From CAYNST01 sp964434105 (GTDB taxonomy: Bacteria; Pseudomonadota; Gammaproteobacteria; Pseudomonadales; Cellvibrionaceae), in assembly GCA_964434105.1 (NCBI GenBank), contig CAYSTJ010000020.1, forward strand, positions 1 to 64,000: a stretch of 64,000 nt of DNA, read 5' to 3'. Made by a program: the position numbers and the translations under genes. The notes below the pieces were generated by a model that was given only the letters and a program-made list of their open reading frames with translations, searched no databases and had not been told where the DNA came from. Positions 16,888 through 26,472 of the stretch are shown one piece after another (the stretch's first letter is position 1; each line of letters begins with the position of its first letter).

Positions 16888-18723
16888 TTAGTGCACGTTG
16901 ATGTCCCAATACCATTCCCTGACTTCTTCGTCACTGGTGACCGTCATCGTCAAAATCCCGCTGCCGGCCTGGTCTGGTGCGGTCAAATTAATGCCGTACG
17001 GACCCGTCGGTTGTGACTCGTTGCGGATTGTCCATGCGGACCTGGTATTCAGCTGTCCGACCGTACTGGTAAATGCTACCGTTGAGCCGTGGGGCAGCGG
17101 ATTGCCGGTGCCACAGGAACCCGTTACGTTAACCGCGGATTCATTACCGTCTGATAAAAACAACCCTTGCAGTACCAGCTTCCCGCCAGTCGCCACGCTC
17201 AGTACCCCGTCAACGGCCGGGAAGTCCCCAAAATTACAAATGGCAGGATTTTTATCGTTGGACATTATAATGGTTTGCTGTGCACCAAGATCAATAAAAC
17301 GCCGGGTAAGGTGACAATTGGTAGCGCCCGGGTCTGCTCCGCCCTGCCTTGTATATTGGCAATTGATCCCGTTCCATTTTCCATCCGGGCCATCTCGTAC
17401 GCCGTTGTTATTTGTATCAACAAAATACTCACCCAAATTATACTGGCCATCGTTATTGTGGTCCGCATAGGGTTCGCCAAGATCAAAATCGGGGTCAAAC
17501 TCATTCTCATCGAACATTTTATTGCTGTTCACATCATGGAAGTTTTCAGTGCCTTTCACCGTAGCAAAAACCTGGGCCCGTCCATCGGCCGGTTCCCTGC
17601 CATCCGTTTTCCAGATCACTGAGCAGGTGTTGTTCTCCGTCACGCACGACGGTGTTATCGTGCCGCCCTCTTCGCTTACAAAATTAACGACAGTCCCATC
17701 GACGACCGGGTTACCCGACTTATCGGATACCGCCACGGTAACATTGACCTCCCCCTTATTTATACTGCTCCATGCCGCAGGGTTATAAACCTCCAATGCC
17801 ATATTAAAGTGACCTGCAACCGGCAAACCGGTAGCAACCAGAAGCCCGCCAGAGGCCTTTTCTTCGCCCGTTTCGACGTGACGCGCTACAACGGTTATCA
17901 GTGCGGGCGTAGTTCCCGCTCTTACCCTTACACTGACATAACCCTGGGCATCAGACATTGCAGTGACTGTATTACTGCCATCATCAACGGGAGGCCCTGA
18001 TAGGGGTTCCAGTTGACTACCGCCCGCTTCGCCATCGATTCGAAACTCCACCAGTTGATTCGGCACCCCTTCAAGCTCCGTACCGCTTACCTGGAAGGTA
18101 ACCTTCGCCATTTCCGGGTTCCCCGTCATTTTTATCGCCAACTGACCCGGTTCTGTTGAGACCCAGTTAAGTAAGGATACGATGTCCGCTGCGATCTCAA
18201 TTGAGGCCTCAACATTGACAATGGAACCATTTACGTCGCCCTGCACGTGCACCACATCAGTACCGTCACAGCCGGCGGCGGTATAGTTGAAGGCCACTGT
18301 GGACGCCCCGTAAACCGGGTCAGTCAGCGTCGATCGTCCATCCTCGATACAGGCGGATGTCGCGCTCCAGTTCCCCTCGGTCGGCACCGGATCGCCTTGC
18401 GCGTTTTCGAAACTCAGGGTGATGGAACTGGAACCGGTAGGCGACAGCTCTGGGTTCGCCACCGTCGCTCTTACCACGATCTGCCCATCATTTGGATCTG
18501 CCGGGTCTGCCGGATTTGGAATAATGCTTTCAGCGCCGCCCGATCCCGATGAGCTCGAGGTGCTGGAAGTACTGGAGCTTGAACTTGCGTTCGGGGAATT
18601 CTGAGGGGCCTTAAACACTCCACTGTCGCTACCGCCGCCACCGCACGCGGTTACGAAAAATAATAAGGAAGCCGCCAACGATAGTTGACGAAAGATGAAA
18701 CCAAACTGAATATGAGAGAGCAT
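16888..18723 (-). CDS. Secreted lipoprotein with bacterial Ig-like domains
   Basis: A 611-aa lipoprotein. The signal peptide ends in FFVTAC with Cys27, followed by Gly4 and a Ser-rich linker (about 45-63). The rest reads as tandem Big_1-type immunoglobulin-like domains: GQIVVRATVANPELSPTGSS with FENAQGDPVP (about 82-180), VTFQVSGTELEGVPNQLVEF with DAQGYVSVRVRAGT (about 205-300), and NVTVAVSDKSGNPVVDGTVV (about 330-400). An Asp/Asn-rich stretch at about 405-445 (DVNSNKMFDENEFDPDFD and EPYADHNNDGQYNLGEY) resembles EF-hand or dockerin-like calcium loops. No enzymatic domain is seen. A surface adhesion or scaffold role is an inference. It is on the same strand as the kinase and caspase genes, 299 bp upstream of the kinase. 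Confidence 0.8.
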   Translation of the reverse strand: MLSHIQFGFIFRQLSLAASLLFFVTACGGGGSDSGVFKAPQNSPNASSSSSTSSTSSSSGSGGAESIIPNPADPADPNDGQIVVRATVANPELSPTGSSSITLSFENAQGDPVPTEGNWSATSACIEDGRSTLTDPVYGASTVAFNYTAAGCDGTDVVHVQGDVNGSIVNVEASIEIAADIVSLLNWVSTEPGQLAIKMTGNPEMAKVTFQVSGTELEGVPNQLVEFRIDGEAGGSQLEPLSGPPVDDGSNTVTAMSDAQGYVSVRVRAGTTPALITVVARHVETGEEKASGGLLVATGLPVAGHFNMALEVYNPAAWSSINKGEVNVTVAVSDKSGNPVVDGTVVNFVSEEGGTITPSCVTENNTCSVIWKTDGREPADGRAQVFATVKGTENFHDVNSNKMFDENEFDPDFDLGEPYADHNNDGQYNLGEYFVDTNNNGVRDGPDGKWNGINCQYTRQGGADPGATNCHLTRRFIDLGAQQTIIMSNDKNPAICNFGDFPAVDGVLSVATGGKLVLQGLFLSDGNESAVNVTGSCGTGNPLPHGSTVAFTSTVGQLNTRSAWTIRNESQPTGPYGINLTAPDQAGSGILTMTVTSDEEVREWYWDINVH

Positions 18724-19056
18724 AAAAAATCCCTATGCTGATAGAAGTCGTTCCTCTTAGCTGCCTTCTCGCCACCTTCGCGAAAAAGCACACATAAAAG
18801 ATATATACGATTTTTGAGCTATTTCACTAGCAGTATAGACACTCGTCTCGTTCAAGCAAGGCGTAAATCCTTGCGGTCGATGGTTGACGATTTCGCGTTA
18901 TGTAAAAAAAGAGAAGGCGTTAAAAGAAAGCGGCAACCACACAGGTTCTCAACTCGCGGATAGCGTCGACACATCCAGTCGATTAGTGGCATTGCGGGGA
19001 ATTATTGGGAGAAGGAAACCTTGACCAGGGCGTCTCGCCACTCCCCGCCGAAGTCG
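18724..19056. other. 333-bp intergenic region
   Basis: It lies between the Ig-like lipoprotein start and the 3' end of the DUF599 gene, both minus strand, so it should contain the lipoprotein promoter. AT-rich near 18790-18830. I see no gene, repeat or clear promoter pair. Confidence 0.4.
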
Positions 19057-19803
19057 CTACCGCCGGCTTCTGCAGACATCATCGAGGCTGAGGTTTCCGG
19101 CGTTGATCATTGCGTGCAGCGTTCCTGAATAAAATTCCCGACGATATAACACCAGCACGACCAGAGTGACGGCAAGCAGAAAGATCCACGTACTCACTAG
19201 CCAGGCGAGGATGGACAGAGAAAAGTAAAAAGCGCGGAGCCCGTAATTATAGCTATGGCCTGCCAGATCAATAATCTTGGAAACTCCCTGGGCGTATCGC
19301 CTGCCCGCTTCGTCCACGGGCTCGTCCGGCGAGTAAATCGGCGCAGCGCCTACCAGCACGGCGCAGAATCCGTATTGGCGCAGCGACCATGTGAGCGTAA
19401 AGAAAGCGTAAATATAAATCAGCAAAAGCAGCAAGACTTTGAACTGCAACTGCAACAGGGAGATATGCCCATGCGCAAACGGGACAGCCTGCAGCATGGC
19501 GTGAACTTTTTCGATTGAAGCCAGAATGGTCACCAGGCCAGCGATAATGAATATTGCGGTCGACGCAAGAAAGCTGGTGTTACGCTCCAGATTGGACAAA
19601 AGGGATGCATCGCCAACCCGAACATCGCGCTGTAGCATCGCCGTCATCCAGGAGCGGCGGTGGTAATGCAACACCGAAGCGAGACAAAAGCTCCTTCGCG
19701 CCCACTTGCGGGCAAAAATTGTATAGCCCAGCCAGCAGAATATCAGCCAGAATGCTGCAAATGCATCGATGGGTGTTATCCCCGGCATGCCAGTCGTTTC
19801 CAT
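19057..19803 (-). CDS. DUF599 family inner-membrane protein
   Basis: About 248 aa with four likely membrane segments (TPIDAFAAFWLIFCWLGYTIF; NTSFLASTAIFIIAGLVTIL; FKVLLLLLIYIYAFFTLTW; FSLSILAWLVSTWIFLLAVT). The conserved WM..ML..D..V.D..L..NLERN..F pattern (here WMTAMLQRDVRVGDASLLSN) is the DUF599 signature. Function unknown in the family. The ATG at 19803 is preferred over the open frame at 19842 because GGAGTAGGA precedes it. It is divergent from the M16C protease gene, with about 110 bp between them. Confidence 0.83.
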   Translation of the reverse strand: METTGMPGITPIDAFAAFWLIFCWLGYTIFARKWARRSFCLASVLHYHRRSWMTAMLQRDVRVGDASLLSNLERNTSFLASTAIFIIAGLVTILASIEKVHAMLQAVPFAHGHISLLQLQFKVLLLLLIYIYAFFTLTWSLRQYGFCAVLVGAAPIYSPDEPVDEAGRRYAQGVSKIIDLAGHSYNYGLRAFYFSLSILAWLVSTWIFLLAVTLVVLVLYRREFYSGTLHAMINAGNLSLDDVCRSRR

Positions 19804-19915
19804 TACTGTCCTACTCCGTTTGCAGTCAAACCCTGTCTCCAATCATTGAATTCTCTGCCCTTAACACGGCACAATGGTTCATTGAACCAGTTTTCAGACC
19901 CACGCAGAGGCAAAT

Positions 19916-22840
19916 ATGCATTCGGTCCATCCCGCTTTCACCTTACTCAGACGTCAGGCAATCCCGTCCCTCAACCTGACTGTAGAAGAATACGAACATA
20001 ACGCAACGGGCGCGTCCCATATTCATTTGAACGCCGACAACCCGGAAAACGTGTTTCTGGTCGCGCTTCGGACCGTACCCACTGATTCAACCGGCGTCGC
20101 GCATATTCTGGAACACACCGCACTGTGCGGCAGCCAGCGCTACCCTGTGCGCGATCCATTCTTCATGATGACACGCCGGTCACTAAATACATTCATGAAT
20201 GCCTTTACCAGCTCAGACTGGACTGCTTACCCATTCGCCAGTATCAATCGAAAGGACTTCAGCAATCTGCTGGACGTTTACCTCGATGCCGTATTTTTTG
20301 CACGTCTGGACCCCCTGGATTTCGCTCAGGAAGGCCACCGCCTGGAATTCGCCGAGCCGGCGAATCCCGAGTCGCAACTGGTCTATAAAGGCGTAGTTTT
20401 CAACGAGATGAAAGGTGCCATGAGTTCGGTGACCTCCATCCTATGGCAGGCACTGAACCGGTATTTACACCCCAACACGACCTATCATCACAACAGCGGC
20501 GGCGAACCCGACTGTATTCCTGACCTTACCTATGAGCAGCTCAAACGTTTCTATAGCACCCACTATCATCCAAGCAATGCGATCTTCATGACCTACGGTG
20601 ATATACCGGCCGTAGAGCATCAGGAACGATTTGAAACATTGGCATTAAAACACTTCAACCGTCTGGATGAAACAGTGTCGGTGCCTGATGAAAAGCGCAT
20701 ACACGCCCCAATCCGGGTCGAAGAGGCCTATCCGCTGTCAGATGATGAAAACGCTGACAAGCGAACCCATGTGGTTATGGGCTGGCTGCTGGGCAGAAGC
20801 ACAGATCTTGCCGACGCGCTGGGGGCCCAACTGTTGTCGAGTGTACTGCTGGATAACAGCGCCAGTCCACTTCTGCACGCGCTCGAATCCACCGGACTGG
20901 GCAGTGCCCCATCGCCGCTTTGCGGGCTGGACGACTCCCAAAAGGAGCTTACGTTTGTGTGCGGTCTCGAGGGCTGCCGCAACGAGGACGCAAGTAAAAT
21001 TGAGCAACTGATACTCGACACCCTGGAAGCGGTCGCAGAAGAAGGCATACCTGCGGAGGACGTAGAGGCGGCCTTGCACCAGCTGGAGCTTCATCAACGC
21101 GAAATCGGTGGTGACTCCTACCCCTACGGCCTGCAAATCATTTTACATGGGTTGACCGCAGCAACCCATCGCGGCGATCCGGTCGAGATGCTGGATGTGG
21201 ATTCTGCCCTGAACCACCTGCGAGACGCGATTAAGCATCCGGACTATATCAAGCAGCAAATCCGGGAACGCCTGCTGGACAATCAGCATCGTGTGCGCCT
21301 GACACTGGTACCTGATCCGCAACTGGCCGCGCGCAGGGAGGCTGCCGAAGCCCGGCAACTGGCGGCCATTCGGGAAACCTTGAGTGACGAGCAACGAAAT
21401 GCCATCATCAAACAGACCGAAGCGCTAATGGAGCGTCAGAACCAACAGGACGACGATTCCATTCTACCCAAGGTAACATTGGAAGACGTCCCGGAAAAGG
21501 AAAGCGACCTGGAGCCGCAACGGCACCAGCTGCCCGTTTCAGGGCAAGAATTGACAACCTATGACGTTGGATCCAACGGGCTGGTCTATCAACAGGTTGT
21601 GGTCGACCTGCCAGAGCTGTCCGACGGCCACCTGCACAATATCAGCTATCTGACGGCCTGCATGGCTGAGGTAGGCGTCGGTGACCTGGACTACCTGCAA
21701 ACCCAACGCTGGCAGGCGCGTGTCAGCGGGGGGATTCATGCCCATTCCAGTCTGCGCAGTCAGGTCGATGATATTCACCGCACCAACAATTTTCTGATTC
21801 TGTCCGGCAAGGCATTGGATCGCAATCACGCGGCCCTGTGCGAATTGATGGGCACCACACTGAACGCGGCCCGGTTTGACGAACACGGTCGAATTCGAGA
21901 GTTGATAGCCCAGATTCGAGCATCACGGGAACAAAGTGTGACAGGCAATGGGCACGCACTGGCGATGACCGCAGCCACATCGGGCATGTCTGCAGCGGCG
22001 AATCTGGGCCACCTGCTGGGGGGACTACAGGGCATAAAAAGGCTAAAAGCCCTTGATGATTCTCTTAATGACAGCCAGAGCCTGCAGGATTTTTGCGATA
22101 CTTTGGCGGCCATGCACGACATGATCCGGCGGGCTCCGCGGCGATTCCTTCTGATCGGGGAGCCGGACCGGCAGCCGGCGCTGCAAAAGGCTTTTGCCCA
22201 GGTCCTGGATACCGTGCCGGGAGACATCTCCGGAACGGCCTGGCAACTCCCTCGACATGAGGCCAGAGTCGAGGAAGCCTGGCTCACCAACAGCCCGGTG
22301 AATTTCTGTGCCCGTGCCTATCCGACCGTACCCATGACCCACCCCGATGCCGCACCACTGGTAGTATTGGGCAATGTGCTTCGCAATGGGTACCTGCATC
22401 GCGCCATTCGCGAACAGGGTGGAGCCTACGGTGGCGGCGCGTCACAGGACAATAACTCCGCCGCTTTCCGATTTTTCAGCTACCGGGATCCCCGTCTAGA
22501 AGAGACTCTCGCGGATTTTGATCAGTCCATACAATGGGTGCTGAACTCGGCAGTGACATGGCAGGCAGTCGAAGAAGCCATTCTGGGTACCATTAGTATG
22601 CTGGACAAGCCTGACTCACCGGCGGGCAAGGCAAAACGCTTGTATCACGCAGAGCTGAATGGACGGACGCAAGCGTTGCGTCAGGAGTTCCGGGAACGCA
22701 TTCTTGCGACCCGGGCAGAAGACCTCCAACGCGTTGCTGCGCAATATCTTGTTCCGGAACACAGCCATACTGCGGTCATCGCTGACCATAGCAAGGCGGA
22801 GCGTTTGCGGGATATCGGATTGGGTATAAAAATACTCTAG
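19916..22840 (+). CDS. M16C zinc metalloprotease (PreP/Cym1-like, insulinase superfamily)
   Basis: A 974-aa peptidase in the size range of presequence-protease-like M16C enzymes. The inverted zinc motif HILEH (His63, Glu66, His67) sits near the N-terminus in GVAHILEHTALCGSQRYPVR, and the distal Glu is expected in VVFNEMKGAMSS. The C-terminal half carries the inactive-domain features, such as GGAYGGGAS and YRDPR near residues 840-860, which form the second wall of the closed chamber. The family degrades short unfolded peptides; no signal peptide is seen, so it should act in the cytoplasm. AGAGG precedes the ATG. Monocistronic by appearance. Confidence 0.92.
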   Translation: MHSVHPAFTLLRRQAIPSLNLTVEEYEHNATGASHIHLNADNPENVFLVALRTVPTDSTGVAHILEHTALCGSQRYPVRDPFFMMTRRSLNTFMNAFTSSDWTAYPFASINRKDFSNLLDVYLDAVFFARLDPLDFAQEGHRLEFAEPANPESQLVYKGVVFNEMKGAMSSVTSILWQALNRYLHPNTTYHHNSGGEPDCIPDLTYEQLKRFYSTHYHPSNAIFMTYGDIPAVEHQERFETLALKHFNRLDETVSVPDEKRIHAPIRVEEAYPLSDDENADKRTHVVMGWLLGRSTDLADALGAQLLSSVLLDNSASPLLHALESTGLGSAPSPLCGLDDSQKELTFVCGLEGCRNEDASKIEQLILDTLEAVAEEGIPAEDVEAALHQLELHQREIGGDSYPYGLQIILHGLTAATHRGDPVEMLDVDSALNHLRDAIKHPDYIKQQIRERLLDNQHRVRLTLVPDPQLAARREAAEARQLAAIRETLSDEQRNAIIKQTEALMERQNQQDDDSILPKVTLEDVPEKESDLEPQRHQLPVSGQELTTYDVGSNGLVYQQVVVDLPELSDGHLHNISYLTACMAEVGVGDLDYLQTQRWQARVSGGIHAHSSLRSQVDDIHRTNNFLILSGKALDRNHAALCELMGTTLNAARFDEHGRIRELIAQIRASREQSVTGNGHALAMTAATSGMSAAANLGHLLGGLQGIKRLKALDDSLNDSQSLQDFCDTLAAMHDMIRRAPRRFLLIGEPDRQPALQKAFAQVLDTVPGDISGTAWQLPRHEARVEEAWLTNSPVNFCARAYPTVPMTHPDAAPLVVLGNVLRNGYLHRAIREQGGAYGGGASQDNNSAAFRFFSYRDPRLEETLADFDQSIQWVLNSAVTWQAVEEAILGTISMLDKPDSPAGKAKRLYHAELNGRTQALRQEFRERILATRAEDLQRVAAQYLVPEHSHTAVIADHSKAERLRDIGLGIKIL

Positions 22841-22853
22841 GGTCTGTCGACGT

Positions 22854-22887
22854 CTCATGAAGGCGCGACTGATTCTACCCAAAGTCG
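22854..22887 (+). repeat. Dispersed repeat (CATGAAGGCGCGACT family), copy 1
   Basis: Shares CATGAAGGCGCGACT, then TTCT, CCCA and AGTC at matched spacing, with the reverse complement of 59446-59490; 28362-28407 is a third copy. It is preceded here by GGGTCTGTCGACGTCTC, resembling the terminus of the other repeat family at 33235. Probably an insertion-sequence remnant just past the M16C stop codon. Confidence 0.5.
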
Positions 22888-23042
22888 CGTCGTATCCGGC
22901 CTGCCAGCGGCTTCCCGTGGGGTCACGTGTCACCCACCTCGCAGACCGGCTTCCAGCGCCGGCATGCAATGTCTTACCGACATAAGCCATTGGGCGGCTC
23001 AGGCCTGTGCCGGTCCGGCCAGTTCCCGCAGGCGCCGGAGCA

Positions 23043-23528
23043 TCAAGTCAGCTGGCGATATCGTCCATTAAGATAGACCAACGGATCCGGCTCATCTGTC
23101 GCTACAGCTACTTCTATTATCTGTCCGATCACGATATTGTGCGTGCCATATGGATGCACGGCCGCCACTTCACATTGAAAAACCGCTTCGGCATCCCGAA
23201 GAAATGGCATATTCAATCGTCTGTCCCAATCCCCTACTGCAAACCGGTGTTCACCCTGGTCACCTGTCGAACAGATCGTTGAAATCGCCTGATGTTGCTG
23301 CTTGAGAACATTGACGGCAAATCGGCTGCCCATAACGAGTTCCGGTGCAATACGGGTGGACTGCTGCACACAAACCAGCAACGATGCGGGTGCATCCGAC
23401 ACAGAAGTGACCGACGATACCGTCATTGCGAAATCGGTACCGTCATAGGAACGGGTGGAGAGTACAGCCACACCGGACACCAGGCGTCTCATGCCCAGCT
23501 TCATGGCCTGCGCCAAATTCTTATTCAT
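23043..23528 (-). CDS. Flavin reductase family protein
   Basis: A 161-aa FMN-binding split-barrel protein. The N-terminal region MRRLVSGVAVLSTR followed by AMTVSSVTSVSDAPASLLVCV is the flavin-binding core of HpaC/DIM6-type reductases; RFAVNVLKQQHQAIS and the closing GQIIEVAVATDEPDPLVYLNGRYRQL are also characteristic. Such proteins supply reduced flavin to a partner monooxygenase, but no monooxygenase gene is adjacent. The upstream side (minus strand) is 100-bp AT-rich sequence. It stands alone between the protease and the OmpA-type gene. Confidence 0.86.
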   Translation of the reverse strand: MNKNLAQAMKLGMRRLVSGVAVLSTRSYDGTDFAMTVSSVTSVSDAPASLLVCVQQSTRIAPELVMGSRFAVNVLKQQHQAISTICSTGDQGEHRFAVGDWDRRLNMPFLRDAEAVFQCEVAAVHPYGTHNIVIGQIIEVAVATDEPDPLVYLNGRYRQLT

Positions 23529-23611
23529 TATAAACGATGCCCTTTTTTTAACCTTGCATTGAGCATCTTACCTTCTGCCTGCCAAAAATGACATGTCTTA
23601 ACCGCGATGGG

Positions 23612-23634
23612 ACCGGCAACAAGGCGTTACCGGT
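23612..23634 (-). terminator. Hairpin downstream of the OmpA-type gene
   Basis: ACCGGTAAC and GTTGCCGGT on the minus strand form a 9-bp stem with one G-U pair and a 5-nt loop, about 30 bp after the stop codon. No U-run follows, so termination here is only a possibility. Confidence 0.3.
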
Positions 23635-23663
23635 TCTCTCGGCACTATGGGGTCTGTTGACAA

Positions 23664-25988
23664 TCAGGTTTCGTCCATAATACGAAACTCAACCCTACGA
23701 TTGCGGGCGCGCCCCTGCGGCGTATCGTTGCCGGCAACTGGCCTGGTTTCACCATAGCCGACAGCAGAAACCTGTTCCGGCTGCACTCCTTCATCGAGCA
23801 AAAATTGCCTTACCGCTTCGGCCCGTTGCTCCGACAGTGATTGGTTGTAAGCATCATCGCCGATCGAATCCGTATGGGCTTGCACTTCAACTTTTAAGGT
23901 GGGATTCGCTTTAAGCTGTTGCACTGCGTTAAGCAGGTGATTGGACGCATCTATACTGAGTTCCGTACTGTTATTACCAAAATGAACACCTTTGATGACA
24001 TTGTTGAAGAAAGCACACTCTTTTTCCGAAACCACCATCGTTGGCGGCGTGTTGGGACAGGCGTTACCTGCATTATAATCAGCCGCCGGTACCACTTCCA
24101 TGCGCTGGGCTTTTGCGGCGGCGGTTACAGGTTGATACCCGAACGACCTCGACAGTTTGAGCGCGACAAATTTGGCATCGCGATCATAATTTGTGAACTC
24201 CAGACGGCCGAACCATGACGAGTTTTTGAACCTGTATTGCACCCCGGCACCGAAAACCCATTGCAGCGATGAATCCTGATCCACTTCAATCATTGAAGTA
24301 TTGGATTTGGTGTCAATGGCGGAGACACCCGCCTTCCCGTACAGATTCCAGCCATCGGCCCTGTTCCACAAATAGTAACCTGCGGAAAGCGAGGGAATTT
24401 TATACTCGATAGCCGCATCGGGCGCTTGTACAGCGAGCGCAAGGTCTGAGTTCCCCAAACCAGCTTCGCCAGGCTCTGCGTAGTTGAACTCCCAATACCA
24501 ATGCGGCGTGAATTGCTGACCGATATGAATTTCATAACCCGCTCCCTGATCATCATCCGTTGACCACCCGTTACTACTGCCTTCAGGATCCAGTTTGCTA
24601 ACACCGCCGCCGACACCGACATACCAACAGTTGCTGCCACCTTTATCAGCCCGGCAACCGGGCTGTTCCGCTGCATTGGCGGACAAAGCTGTTCCTTGCG
24701 CCAATGCCATGGTCACCGCAACAGCTAACCGTCTTGGTGGAAGGCGGCGACCGGATCGGGCCACTGCAAGTAATCCGCCCAATAACAGCAAGGCGCCAGG
24801 ACCGGCGGCACCACCGCCTTTTACCGCTGTACGCAAGCGTGGCGTCTGGTTGGCATCGGACCCTGTGGGATTTTCCATACCCGCTCCGTCCCCGTCGTCG
24901 CCTTTCTCGCTTTCATCGATGTCCGGCTCATTGTCACTTTCCGCATCGGCATCATCAATGCCAGGCGCGCCTGCGCCGCCCGGGTCGCCTCCTTCGGTAC
25001 TGTCAGTATCGCCATGATCCGCGCCGGCACCGTGGCCTGGCACCCCTGTGGCCGGCTTGCCGCTGTCACTGTTACCGGGACCCGCCGGATCAGTTGCAGG
25101 ATCGCCGTCGTGATCGTGATCGTGATCGTGGTCGTGGTCGTGGTCATGGTCATCACCGGTACCATCGCCGTCGTGCGAATGGGGGGCGCACGATGCTGAC
25201 GATTCATCAAACTCACCCAGATTTAATATAAAATCAAGATGGGTCCGCGCCAACCTCCTTCCATTTGAGGAGTAATCCTCAGCCACTATGCCCCCGCTGT
25301 ACAGGCCCGGCTCCAGGTTTCCAGATCCTTCCCATGTAATAACGCCGCTGTCTTCATCAATCGCCAAGCCTGGCGGATTGGAGTACTGAACCATTCCGCC
25401 TATTTCAGACAGGTTGGCCAGGCGATATTTAACTGTGTTGCCGTTCGGATCCGGTACAGATACGTCGTATTCCCAATGCTCGACAGGTTCGCCCAATTCG
25501 TCCACTTGCGGCACATGCATATAAATCGGCATATTCAATTCGGGGCGCAAATTGTTGTAATCCATATAAACGGTTGCCTGCAGCGCCCAACGGCCATCCG
25601 CATTGTTGTGCAGTGTTGAAATTCGGTCGCCACCGGCGAACACCAACGTATGCTCCTTCTGAACATCCAGATCGTGAACATCAAATTTTTGGGTCCGCAT
25701 GGCGTAATCGGAACTTTCCGCGGTTTCTTCCCGTCCGTGAAATTTGATTTCATCGTATGTGGGAACAATATCCCGCGCCGGACGGATCACCAGATCAAAG
25801 TCTTCGACGAAATCACAGCGCCAGTAGGAGGTTACCGTGACGTTGAGGTCATTTAACTGGCCGTCGCCATCCAGATCGGCGGGCTCCCAGTGAATAGTTC
25901 CACCACGAAAATGGGTTGCTGCTGCTGACTGACTAATCAGAATACCTATAGCCACGCCAGTTAGTCCCCGTACAAATTGTTGTCTCAT
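23664..25988 (-). CDS. OmpA-type outer-membrane protein fused to a secreted Asp/His-rich N-terminal half
   Basis: 774 aa in five parts. (1) Signal peptide, with cleavage likely after SAAA. (2) Residues about 25-262: beta-rich domain of unknown family ending in an Ig/cadherin-like region (PPGLAIDEDSGVITWEGSG). (3) About 268-385: very acidic linker with an (HD)n run and Gly/Asp/Pro repeats. (4) About 388-440: GGGAAGPGALLLLGGLLAVA then RSGRRLPPRR, resembling a GlyGly-CTERM sorting tail, followed at once by a second signal-peptide-like stretch (LAVAVTMALAQGTALSANAAEQ). (5) OmpA-type barrel (about 450-635), then a C-terminal OmpA peptidoglycan-binding domain with AHTDSIGDDAYNQSLSEQRA and GRARNRRVEF. 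Start at the second ATG, 25988, preceded by AGGAAACC. It reads like two exported proteins joined in frame. Confidence 0.84.
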   Translation of the reverse strand: MRQQFVRGLTGVAIGILISQSAAATHFRGGTIHWEPADLDGDGQLNDLNVTVTSYWRCDFVEDFDLVIRPARDIVPTYDEIKFHGREETAESSDYAMRTQKFDVHDLDVQKEHTLVFAGGDRISTLHNNADGRWALQATVYMDYNNLRPELNMPIYMHVPQVDELGEPVEHWEYDVSVPDPNGNTVKYRLANLSEIGGMVQYSNPPGLAIDEDSGVITWEGSGNLEPGLYSGGIVAEDYSSNGRRLARTHLDFILNLGEFDESSASCAPHSHDGDGTGDDHDHDHDHDHDHDHDGDPATDPAGPGNSDSGKPATGVPGHGAGADHGDTDSTEGGDPGGAGAPGIDDADAESDNEPDIDESEKGDDGDGAGMENPTGSDANQTPRLRTAVKGGGAAGPGALLLLGGLLAVARSGRRLPPRRLAVAVTMALAQGTALSANAAEQPGCRADKGGSNCWYVGVGGGVSKLDPEGSSNGWSTDDDQGAGYEIHIGQQFTPHWYWEFNYAEPGEAGLGNSDLALAVQAPDAAIEYKIPSLSAGYYLWNRADGWNLYGKAGVSAIDTKSNTSMIEVDQDSSLQWVFGAGVQYRFKNSSWFGRLEFTNYDRDAKFVALKLSRSFGYQPVTAAAKAQRMEVVPAADYNAGNACPNTPPTMVVSEKECAFFNNVIKGVHFGNNSTELSIDASNHLLNAVQQLKANPTLKVEVQAHTDSIGDDAYNQSLSEQRAEAVRQFLLDEGVQPEQVSAVGYGETRPVAGNDTPQGRARNRRVEFRIMDET
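25107..25154. repeat. Hexanucleotide tandem repeat encoding a His-Asp run
   Basis: About eight units of GTGATC/GTGGTC/GTCATG type in the OmpA-type gene, coding for alternating His and Asp on the minus strand. Units are near-identical, so length variation by slippage would stay in frame. The run may bind metal. Confidence 0.8.
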
Positions 25989-26472
25989 ATTGGTTTCCTG
26001 TTGGTCCAAGGATTATTTATCACGCGACCAGCTACCACATTGTCGAATCGGGATCATCCGGACAATCTGGCGCGGTTCTATTTTTTTGAAAGTAGTATTG
26101 TTGAGTGCGTTGCTGATCAGTGATCTGACATTTTGCTGACGGCCCAGTGACCATGTATTGCCAGCATCTCCAATACATCATATAAAATGCAGAGCGCAAC
26201 CGTTGCAGAGCAATTTCAGTTTAAAGCCACATACAGACAATTGTGGCGCAGCGGCCAGTTACAAGGCCACCGACCAATAATCGAGTTCCATACTACGTTT
26301 TTTACCTGAATGGACTCTTAATAAGACGGGCCGGGAGGGTCTACACGGTAAATCCTGTTCCACCAGGCTGAACATCCTGCCCAATAAAAAGGATAATAAG
26401 ATAACTGAATGTTGAACTGACCAATGTATGAACAGTTAAAGTTTTCGACCCGTCTGATTACGCGCAGCGAAT
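25989..26472. other. 484-bp intergenic region
   Basis: It lies upstream of the OmpA-type gene and downstream of the GH5-like gene, both minus strand. It must hold the OmpA-type promoter. I see no gene in it; short palindromic patches near 26245-26270 (GGCCAGTTACAAGGCC) are weak. Confidence 0.4.
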
